In this document: piece after piece, positions 1 to 8,100 of the stretch | Layout: each line of letters begins with the position of its first letter | Position numbering within the stretch: the stretch's first letter is position 1 | NCBI GenBank assembly: GCA_963933195.1 | Contig: CAWVUS010000181.1 | Span: forward strand, 1 to 10,822 | Source of the DNA: UBA8437 sp963933195 | GTDB taxonomy: Bacteria > Planctomycetota > Planctomycetia > Planctomycetales > Planctomycetaceae | Length of the DNA stretch: 10,822 bases | Direction: 5' to 3' | Translations under genes and position numbers: made by a program | Notes under the pieces: generated by a model | What the model saw: only the letters and a program-made list of their open reading frames with translations | Told to the model about the DNA's origin: nothing | Databases searched by the model: none

Positions 1-108
1 AGAAGGCTCGACTGGCGGCGGAGGCTGTTCAGGCCGAGAAGGCTCGACTGGCGGCAAAGGCAACCCGGGACGAGAAGGCTAGGCTGAAGACTAAGGCTGG
101 CCAAATCG
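1..108 (+). repeat. Three tandem 36-bp repeats encoding a 12-residue helical unit
   Basis: Copies begin at 1, 37 and 73. The first 19 bases of copies 1 and 2 are identical, while copy 3 keeps only the first eight bases and then diverges. The encoded units are EKARLAAEAVQA, EKARLAAKATRD and EKARLKTKAGQI, a heptad-like charged/Ala helix. Copy 1 starts at the window edge, so more copies may lie upstream. Near-identity of adjacent copies and decay of the last suggests recent in-frame expansion from the 5' side. Confidence 0.85.
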
Positions 109-1427
109 AGGTGGCGGCGGACTCAATATCCGGATCAAAGACATCGGAAACGCGAAAGATTCTCGGGAGAGTCGGGGGAAACCTTCAAAAAATTGTCCCC
201 GAGCCAGCGCCGAAGCGACCGGATTTTGAGGAGATGGGGGTAGTTCCGCCGAAGCCGCAGATCCCGGAGTATCTGAAACGCAATGGGCTTGCCGAAACAA
301 GTCCGGCGCTGAATCGCCCGATTCAGAAGTTGGATGAGAACGGGCAGCCGATTGTGGCTGCCAAACCAGTTGCGGATTCTGATGAAGCCGAACCGCTTCA
401 ACCGGTACCCGGGAACGCTGTCTTACCGAAAACACAAAGTGCTTTGACGAAGGCAAAAGAACGAGTGGATGGCTTGTTCCCTCTGATCCCGGGCCGATTG
501 GAAACCGGTGTCCCGGAATCGGATGGCACGCGAACACGTGGGCTCGGCAGCCAGTTTGTCGCTAAGAGTCGGGAGGCGTGGGCAAAATTTCGAAAGGGAG
601 TGACGTCCAGAAAAACAGAGACTTCGCAAGCTGAACGCTCTCCGTTGTGGAGACGTCTCAACGATGCTTTGGCGCGAACAAAAACAAATGTGTCGGAAAA
701 AAAACGATCAAACTCCGACCAGGTGTTTGTTGACGAAATAACAGGGGCGAGTGAAATCGATCCTTCTGCCGGAACCGGGGTGACGGAACGTTTGCGTGAT
801 GGCCAAATTCTACCGCTGACAGTTTTGGAACAAATCGCAGCCGCGCAAACGCAACTGGAATTGGATGCAAGTGACCCAGCGGGACGTGCGGCGCTGATAC
901 AGTTAGTCGATTCCGCACCCGATTTCGAAGCGTCGCTGGCGGCGTACACATTGGGAACCCGAGCGAAAGGGCACGCCGATATTATGGCGGCCCTGGGGCA
1001 GCAACTCATGCTGCGTGGTGGCGTCGCGAAGGTGCACATGGCTGAAGCCATGTTGCGGCTCGATGGGAATCATGTGACCGCGACCGACGCGTTGTTGAAG
1101 TTGACCGCGTCGGAAGACAAGAGGGTGCGGATGATAGCAGCCTTTTCGATGCAGTCAGCAACGAATGGCCAGAGGGAACGTTGCATTACGGAATTGATCA
1201 AGGTTCTCAAGGACTCGGACAGTGACGTTCGGGCATCGGCGGTGTTGGCGCTGGGCGCGTATGGGCCCAGTGCGAAGCGGGCGATTCCGGCGATTGTGAC
1301 CGTGATCCATGATGTGGATCCCGGAACCGCCCGCGCGGCTGGTGTCGCGTTGCAGTGCGTTGTCAGGAACTCCCTGGATTCCAAGACGATCAGGCCAGTT
1401 GCTGCAGAAACCGTCGGCGGCAAGTGA
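1..1427 (+). CDS. Large helical protein with C-terminal HEAT-like repeats (5' end outside window)
   Basis: The frame is open from the left edge (first full codon at 3) to TGA at 1425-1427, giving 474 visible residues. A GTG at 111 could be taken as a start, but the frame continues upstream without a stop and encodes a regular 12-residue repeat (EKARLAA...), so the gene very likely begins outside the window. Residues 1-36 are Ala/Glu/Lys/Arg-rich and probably form a long helix or coiled coil. Residues ~45-290 are polar and Pro/Lys/Glu-containing, with no recognisable fold. Residues ~300-455 are paired amphipathic helices of HEAT type; the clearest unit is VLKDSDSDVRASAVLALGAY followed by AKRAIPAIVTVIHDVD. 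HEAT repeats are protein-binding scaffolds, so a structural or adaptor role is inferred; there is no catalytic motif. No membrane segment is visible, and an N-terminal signal cannot be judged. Confidence is high for the frame, moderate for HEAT, and none for a specific function. Confidence 0.85.
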   Translation, partial: KARLAAEAVQAEKARLAAKATRDEKARLKTKAGQIEVAADSISGSKTSETRKILGRVGGNLQKIVPEPAPKRPDFEEMGVVPPKPQIPEYLKRNGLAETSPALNRPIQKLDENGQPIVAAKPVADSDEAEPLQPVPGNAVLPKTQSALTKAKERVDGLFPLIPGRLETGVPESDGTRTRGLGSQFVAKSREAWAKFRKGVTSRKTETSQAERSPLWRRLNDALARTKTNVSEKKRSNSDQVFVDEITGASEIDPSAGTGVTERLRDGQILPLTVLEQIAAAQTQLELDASDPAGRAALIQLVDSAPDFEASLAAYTLGTRAKGHADIMAALGQQLMLRGGVAKVHMAEAMLRLDGNHVTATDALLKLTASEDKRVRMIAAFSMQSATNGQRERCITELIKVLKDSDSDVRASAVLALGAYGPSAKRAIPAIVTVIHDVDPGTARAAGVALQCVVRNSLDSKTIRPVAAETVGGK

Positions 1428-1556
1428 GACAAAGCTGTCAATGATCTGTCGTGTCGGTTGAGGGGTTCGAACGCGCTTGCGACAGGAGAAGGGGCGGCAT
1501 AACGGTTTGAATGACCTGTGGCGGGAAGCCATGGTTTCGTTGTGCCACTGAGAGTT

Positions 1557-1572
1557 CTCGAAAGGATTCGAG
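1557..1572 (+). promoter_or_regulatory. Ribosome-binding site displayed in the loop of a 6-bp inverted repeat
   Basis: CTCGAA (1557-1562) and TTCGAG (1567-1572) are perfect reverse complements around the tetraloop AGGA (1563-1566). The Shine-Dalgarno sequence AAGGA (1562-1566) therefore lies almost entirely in the loop, nine bases before the ATG at 1576. The ribosome-binding site is well supported and decides the start of the lipoprotein gene. That the hairpin forms and affects translation is inference, since a 6-bp stem may be only marginally stable. The rest of the 148-bp gap (1428-1575) shows no convincing promoter or terminator. Confidence 0.45.
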
Positions 1573-1575
1573 TCG

Positions 1576-2004
1576 ATGAAAAACCTCGTTTTTGCCGGCC
1601 TGTTGGTCGGCTTGTTTGCCGGATGTGCTGAACTCCGCGAGGGGGTTGGCGATTCGGTCATATCGATCAAAACGAGAACCGCTGCGTCGGCCGCCTGGAA
1701 AGAATCCACTGAAATCTTCAGGGGCATTGACCACGAACAGCATTTTGCTGACGGGTTCAAGGCCGGCTATTTCCGGACGGCGATCTACGGAATGGAAAGC
1801 CTCCCGTCGATTCCGAATCGCTACTCGGGAAGCGCCTTCCGTTCTCGCCGTGGCCAGCAACGGATCCAGGCCTGGAGGGACGGGTATGCCCATGGATCGT
1901 CGGTCGCGTTGGAAGAGGTGCTGGCAGACGCAGGGACCGACCAGTCCGGTGGCCTGGAAACTGTTGGACACGAATCAGCCACGACGGTCCGAGACGACAA
2001 TTAG
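1576..2004 (+). CDS. Small predicted lipoprotein, Planctomycetes-type family
   Basis: A 142-residue protein with a lipoprotein signal: Lys2, a hydrophobic stretch (residues 4-14) and the lipobox Phe14-Ala15-Gly16-Cys17. Phe at -3 is less usual than Leu. The mature part should be lipid-anchored at Cys17 outside the cytoplasmic membrane. The start is supported by AAGGA nine bases upstream and by the signal beginning directly at Met1. The body has Trp41, then HFADGFKAGY (56-65), a PSIPNRY segment (77-83) and QAWRDGYAHG (98-107). From memory, spaced DF..GF.aGY / P..P..Y / aW..Gy..G motifs recur in small planctomycete lipoproteins of unknown function; I cannot verify this here. No enzyme motif is visible. 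It lies 148 bp after the HEAT-like gene in the same direction, so co-transcription is possible, and it converges on the giant gene. Confidence 0.85.
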   Translation: MKNLVFAGLLVGLFAGCAELREGVGDSVISIKTRTAASAAWKESTEIFRGIDHEQHFADGFKAGYFRTAIYGMESLPSIPNRYSGSAFRSRRGQQRIQAWRDGYAHGSSVALEEVLADAGTDQSGGLETVGHESATTVRDDN

Positions 2005-2028
2005 TCCGGCCGCGTATTCGACTGGCCA

Positions 2029-2044
2029 CGGTCGTGAGTGACCG
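2029..2044 (+). terminator. Weak candidate terminator between convergent genes
   Basis: CGGTC (2029-2033) can pair with GACCG (2040-2044) around a six-base loop, followed on the + strand by AATTTCG. The stem is short and there is no true T-run, so it is a poor intrinsic terminator for the lipoprotein gene and worse for the giant gene on the other strand. It is noted because it is the only hairpin of note in the 49-bp gap where both transcripts must end or collide. Confidence 0.15.
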
Positions 2045-2053
2045 AATTTCGTG

Positions 2054-2119
2054 TTAGCTGAAATCGTCGATCCACGCGTTGAGGTCGGCGAATTCTTCGT
2101 CGATTTCCGAGGCACTACC
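2054..2119 (-). other. C-terminal tail, possible type I secretion signal
   Basis: The last 21 residues after the RTX blocks (GSASEIDEEFADLNAWIDDFS) are acidic with spaced hydrophobics and predict a short amphipathic helix. RTX proteins exported by type I systems carry an uncleaved C-terminal signal after the repeats, and this position and composition fit. The tail is shorter than most such signals, has no PEP-CTERM, LPXTG or dockerin motif, and no ABC/MFP/TolC-type exporter gene is in the window. The assignment is inference. Confidence 0.35.
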
Positions 2120-5100
2120 AAAGTAGGTGTCGTTGCCGGATCCACCGTCGAGGGTGTCGGCTGAACCGCCCTGCCCCTTGAGAATGTCGTCTCCCGCGCC
2201 ACCGAGTGCGATATCGTTTCCGGCACCGCCTTGCAGCCGATCATTTCCTGGCCCAGCCACGAGGATGTCGTCGCCGGCGTCGCCGGATAGCACGTCATCC
2301 CCTGTTCCGCCGTAGAGGCGGTCATTTCCGGCGCGACCGATCAACGTGGCGACGCCGGTGAAGGTTCGAGCGTCCAAGGTGTTGGCATCATCGCCACCGG
2401 TCAACGTCGCTCCGTCCAGCCCGATCAGTTGGTCGGTTCCCAGTCCCGTGAGGGTTGTGTCGGTAAGCAGGAAATCGCCGTTGTAGGTTTCAACGAGACG
2501 ATCGAATCCTTGGCCACCGTTGATCAGGTCGTCGCCCAGGCCACCTGTTAGCTCATCCGCTCCGTCCTGGCCTCTGAGGATGTCATCACCGTCGCCACCC
2601 AACAGGACGTCATCGCCGGCTTCACCCATCAGCCGGTCGTTACCGTCGCCGCCTTGTAGTAGGTCGTTTCCGATACCTCCCTTGATCCGATCGATTCCGG
2701 GACCGCCATCGAGTTGGTCGGCGCCACCCTGGCCGTTCAGGAAGTCGTTGTCCGTTCCTCCATCGACGGTATCGCGACCGCCACCGCCGAGCAGTCGGTC
2801 GTCTCCGGCGTTACCGAGGAGTTGATCATTTCCACCCGAACCGTTGAGACGATCGTTGCCCGGCCCACCTACGAGAACGTCGTTGCCCGAGTTCCCCTGG
2901 ACAAAGTCATTTCCATCGTTGCCATGGATCTCGTCATGGCCCCCACCGGCCAGGATACGATCCGCCCCCGAACCACCATGGATGACGTCACTCCCGGATT
3001 GGCCATTGATCCAGTCGTTTCCGTCGCCTGTGGAGACGCTGTCACTTCCACCGCCGGCCCAGACGGTGTCGGCGAACTGTGATCCGGTTACCGAATCGTT
3101 TCCATTACCGGCCCAGACGGTGGTGGCCTGGAGCCGATCGAAAGCGTTCACAGTCACGCCGGCCAGGTCGATGGAATCGGCTTGATGACTGCCTTGGACT
3201 GAAAGATTTGTCACGTTTCGGGAAAGAACCGTTCCCAGGTCGGGAGCCACCTGTCCGTCGATCAGCACCTGGACAGTGTCTTCAACAGAGTCGACCTGGA
3301 CACTGGCACCACTGTTGAGGGTGATCGACAATTCTCCGGTGCTGGGATCGAAGGACGAGCTGGCAGCCAACGGTGGAGAGGTGGAAGCCGGTGGATCGAA
3401 GTTGCCGAAAGTGGGAACGGAGAGATTGTTGCCGTATTGGCCAAACTGGTCGTTCCCCAGTGGGATTGGTGCGAAGGAGTGGTCAAGTGCGGCGAGGGGG
3501 GAGCCGGTAGCAGTGTCCTCGCTGATCAAGAGGTACCACTCGAGTGTGTCGGCCGGCGCGTTGCCGCTCTGGTTGGGAACCGTCAGCCCGATGTCGTCAA
3601 TTCCGTCGAGATTGAAGTCGCCGGAGAACGGCCGGTCCAGGACACCGGGGAAACCGAAGGAGATGGCGGCGTCGCCGATCCCATCGAGATCCAAGTCGAA
3701 GGTGAAGGTGTTCAGGCTGGGACTGTAAGCCGCGAGGTCGTCGGTGCCGTTGCCGTCAAAGTCTCCAACAATTGGCAGGCCGGACAGGTTGCTGGCCAGA
3801 ACCAGGTCACCGGGACCACCGAGGTTGTTGTCGCCCTCGGTGTCGAGGAACCACGTGTTCCCGTCGAAGAGGCCGATTTCATCACCGGGATGGGAAGGAC
3901 TGAAATCGCCGGCGACGGGAAGCCCGTCGACCTGAGTTCCGCTGACAGCCGAGTAGTCCAGGACCCCGTCGTTGTCGAAGTCCAGTTCCCAGCGGAATTC
4001 ATCGTTGACCCGACCGTAGGCACCGAGTCGATCAAATCCGTCTGTGACCGTGGCCGTGGATGCGTTGAATTGGCCCGCGAAGATCGCGTCCGTCTGGATC
4101 CCAAACGCGAAGTTCAGATCGCGGTTGACGGAGTCGCCGGTTGTCGGGTCGCTGTTCCAGTTGCCGTTGGCGTCGACCAGGATGCCGGACTGGCCGACGG
4201 TCGCGATCTCCGGCCGGCTGTCGACGGTGAAGCGTGCCAGGAAGTCACCGCCCGGCTGGCTGTCGCCGGTGGGGAGGCTCGGGTTTCCGACCGGTTGGCT
4301 GGCGTTGCTTTCGCCGTTGAGCGAGTTTCCGGCCGGGTCAACCAACAGGTCGTCGATTGCCAGGGAGTAACGATCGTCGGGCAACGGCGTGTTGAAGGTC
4401 AACGTGATGTTGCTGGTGGCTGGTGATCCGTTGGTGGCGGTGTCGTAGTTGGTGGAGACACTCGCGATGGCGATTGTGCCGACGTTGTCCCCAACCAGGG
4501 TGTAGGCGCCAGCGTCGGACGCAGTCTCATCCTGCAACGCGTTGTACAGGAAGCCCGGGTCAGCGTCGGTGCGGTTGGCGAGATCCTGAAGACTGATGAC
4601 CAGGGAGTTGACGGCCGGTGTCGGGCCGTCGGTCGAGGGCTTGGGATCAAAGAGGTCGTAGGCATTGCCGGCGTTGTTGATTTCAACAGCCGTGACCTGG
4701 GGGCCCTGTGTGTCGACGAAAATGTCGAACGCGGCCGGTGTCCCGACGTTTCCGGCAATGTCCTCGGCAGTGACGACAATCTCACGCAAGCCGTCGAGAG
4801 CGAAACTGCTGGCGGAGGTGGGGTCGTTCAGGTCCCGGACGTACGATGTCGTCCATGACGCCTCTGTGAAGACGTGGTTTCCGTCGAGTGGCGAGGCCAT
4901 CGCCAGGGCGAATTCGCCCGGTGTCGCGATCGAATCGTCGGATGTCGAGTCGGCGTACAGCCTGATGATCGCATCGGCCTCGCTGGTGCCGGTAACCGAG
5001 GCACTGGTGTCCGAGGTGATTCGGTCACCCACGGTTGCGGTGACACCTTCGACGCCGGTGTCGGACCCGTCACCGGCCAGGCCGATGATACTGATCGGAG

Positions 5101-8100
5101 GTGCGATCGTGTCGAGAGTGACCTGCAGGGGTGTCGAGAACCCTCCCCGGCCATCAACCTGGGGAGTGGCGGCGTCACGGATGCGGACGGCCGCAGTCAG
5201 GAAGTTGTTGTGGCCTTCCTGAAGGTCTCCGTTGGTCGTGGCGAATTCCCAGCGGCTGTTGTTGTCGGTTGCGGTGGACGGGCCCTGGAACGTGGCGGCA
5301 CCAAGTAGCACGCCGTTGTTGAAGACGTCGACGAAGAAGTCGGTGTCGGCGACCAGGTCCAGGTTCGCGTACTCTTCGAGTCGGTCGTCATCCAGGTAGA
5401 TGTCCAGGACGGCCGCGGTATTGTTGGTGATGTTGTCGCTGTCATGGCGTCCCGAGTCCGAGGAGGATTGCAGGTCGACCTGGAACGGTACGGGGGCCGG
5501 TTCGTTGACCGCGGTGAAGCTGTAGACGTTGATTGCATCGGTTCCCGACGCGGCGGCCACGCGGAGGTAGTAGATCTCGTCCTCGACGACCGGAACGGTC
5601 AGCCGCTCGTCGTCGGTTGTCGTCGTGCTGGAACCAATGGCATCCCCGTTGACGTCGAAGGCCTCGATGTCGAGGTTCCCGTCGCCCGGGAGTCCCGCAT
5701 TGCCGTTGCCCAGGGTGCCGATCTGTTCGAAGGAGACCTGGAAGTCCACGGTGCCGGTTTCGGACGGAACGAACTGGTACCAGTCCTCGTCACCCGGGAT
5801 CCCGAACGCCCCGAATCCGCCCGGGTCGATGGTCGGATCGAGGTTCAGGTTCGTACCACTGCCCAGGTAAGTCGCGTTCGGCAGCGAGTTGTTGCTTTCC
5901 GTGGAGTCGTTCTTGAAGACGACCAGGCGGCCGGCGCCATCGGTACCGGTTCCTGCGGTCAGGTTGTCCAGCGGCGTGACTGTCAGGGATTCGATCCCCT
6001 CGTAGGAGACAGGAGCCAGGTCTCCTACGTTCACCGAACCGGACGTCTCGTTGGCGTTGATGCGGTGGATGACCACGTTGCCGTTGTCGGCATCGACGAC
6101 GCTCAGGCGATCGTTGGCGTTGGGTGCGCCGCCGTCGACGTCAACACGCAAGCTGTCGCTGATCGAGTCGCCCTGGGTCACTCGGATGATGTCGGTGCCC
6201 GCCCCTGCCTCGACGCGGATCGCCTCGAGGGTTCCGCTGACCAGGGTGTCGATTTCCGACGTGAAGGTTCCGCCGAAGACGCCGTCGGTGGAGTGTTGCA
6301 GCGTGGTGCTGCTGGGTTGCATGACGTCGATCACGTCGTTGCCCGCGGTACCCCTCAGTACGACGGTGTCTTCATCCGCACCTCCGTCGATCGTGACATT
6401 GCCCGAGCCGACGACAAACGTGTCCTCGCCCGAATGTCCTGCCAGGCTGGCGCCGGGGAAGGCGTTCTGCAACAGGTCGTCCCCTTCACCACCGGCGAGG
6501 TCATCACCGCCAGAGAGGGTGTCGTTGCCAGCGGCTCCGCGGAGTTGTACCGAGATGACTCCGGCCAGATCGGCCGAGGCGGTCAGGCTGTCGTCTCGTT
6601 CGCCGGAAATGATCTCCAGTGTTTCACCACCGGTGACACCGTCGTTGGGGTAAATCTGGACAGGTGCCGAGAGGCCGTCAACGTGGACCTCGGCGGTCAG
6701 TGCGTCGAGAGAGGCCGAGAGCGAGTATGTTTTTCCGTCGGCGCCGACCACGTGGACCGAATCGTTTCCGGTGCCCAGTTCGACTTGCACAAGGCCGACC
6801 TCGGTGGAGATCAAGTCGTTGAGGACGATGTCGTCGTTTCCTTCGATCAAGTCCAGGTCCAGGTCCTCGACTCCAGCAATGTCGAGAATGCCACCTCCGG
6901 ATTCGATCTGTACCCGCAGAAAATCGTCGCCCGGTGCCTGGATGCACTTCACATCCACGATGTCGTCACCGGTGTCAAACTCGGCGATGAGAATGTCTGT
7001 GCCATCCCCGCCCTGCAACACGTCATCACCGTCAGGGAAACGCCAGTGGATAATGTCGGATCCATCGCCGGTAGACACGAGGTCCGCGCCCTCGTCACCG
7101 TGGACCACGTCGTTCCCCGTGCCGGTGGCCAGGGTGTCGTCCCCTGTGTTTCCGTGAACTACGTCGTGCCCCGGCCCACTGTCGACGACGTCGTTGCCGT
7201 CATTGCCGTCGACGATGTCGGCACCCGCGCCGGACAGGATGCTGTCGTTTCCGGATCCACCTGCAATGACGTCATCGCCAGCCCCGGTGAAGACCGAGTC
7301 GTCGCCATCGCCACCGAGGACCTGGTTTCCACCGTCACCGGCGACGATGTAATCGTTGTCCTCGTTTCCACTGATGGTGTTGACTCCGTCACCGACAGTG
7401 ATTCGGTCATCACCTTCATTCCCGTCGACCACGTTGTTTCCGTCGGCGGCGGTGATTGCGTCGTCACCCTCGCCGCCGGAGATCGTGTTGTCGCCGGTGC
7501 CGCCAATGATGATGTCATCGCCGCCGTGGCCAACCAGGCTGTCGTTTCCATCGCCGCCGTCGATCAGATCGGCGATTGGTGTGCCGATCAACGTGTCGTC
7601 ACCGGCTCCGCCAATGAGTGTTCCGTCGGTGGCGGCGGAGGCGTCGACGACGTCGTTCCCGTCGCCCGCGTCGACGTACTTGGTGACGTTGGCAGTGACA
7701 GCCAGCGTGATACTGTCGTCGCCACCGGCCGAGTGAATCTCGAGTCTCTCCATTCCGGAGAATATGGCTTCGCTGCCGTTGAGCGTGATGGCTGACGCGG
7801 TGGAGGTCAGAGTGTCCTCGCCGTCGTCACCGTGAATCGTCAACTGGTCGACACCAAGGCCGCCGTGGTACGTGACTGTGCCGCCGTCGAAACCAATGTA
7901 GGTGGTCGAGGGGCCGTTGTCGGCTTCGTGGAAGCCCCCTGCCCCGTCGGATGTTGGCGTGACATGGAACGTCTCCTCGCCGCCTGTGCCAAAGACGTTC
8001 AGGTCACTTCCGCTTGCCGTGGCTGCGACAACATGCACGTCGGCCAGGTCACTGGACTGGCCGGCACCATCAAGGTCGATCGTGTCGTCACCACCGTTGC

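Noticed and set aside
398..1051. A 217-codon - strand frame opposite the HEAT-like gene.
   Set aside because: The + strand frame here is continuous with the HEAT-like helices downstream and with the helical repeat upstream. The - strand product shows no recognisable pattern.
1428..1439. GACA..TGTC inverted repeat just after the HEAT-like gene as a terminator.
   Set aside because: A 4-bp stem with no T-run is too weak to support a terminator.
1477..1504. TTGCGA and ATAACG with a 16-bp spacing as a possible promoter for the lipoprotein gene.
   Set aside because: Both boxes are poor matches to the sigma-70 consensus, and such pairs are expected by chance in 148 bp.
1592..2041. A 149-codon + strand frame overlapping the lipoprotein gene.
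   Set aside because: It is out of frame with the lipoprotein, lacks a ribosome-binding site, and its product is Arg/Ser/Pro-rich without a signal peptide.
2120..3121. Short regularly spaced DNA repeats that could be mistaken for a CRISPR array.
   Set aside because: The period is 27 bp and matches the nine-residue RTX unit in frame; there are no conserved repeats with unique spacers and no cas genes.
5444..7795. A 783-codon open frame on the + strand opposite the giant gene.
   Set aside because: It lies wholly antisense to the RTX and PPC-coding region. The repeated GGC/GAC/GTC-type codons give few stops in this opposite frame, and the translation is Val/Asp/Gly-rich with no domain and no independent start context.
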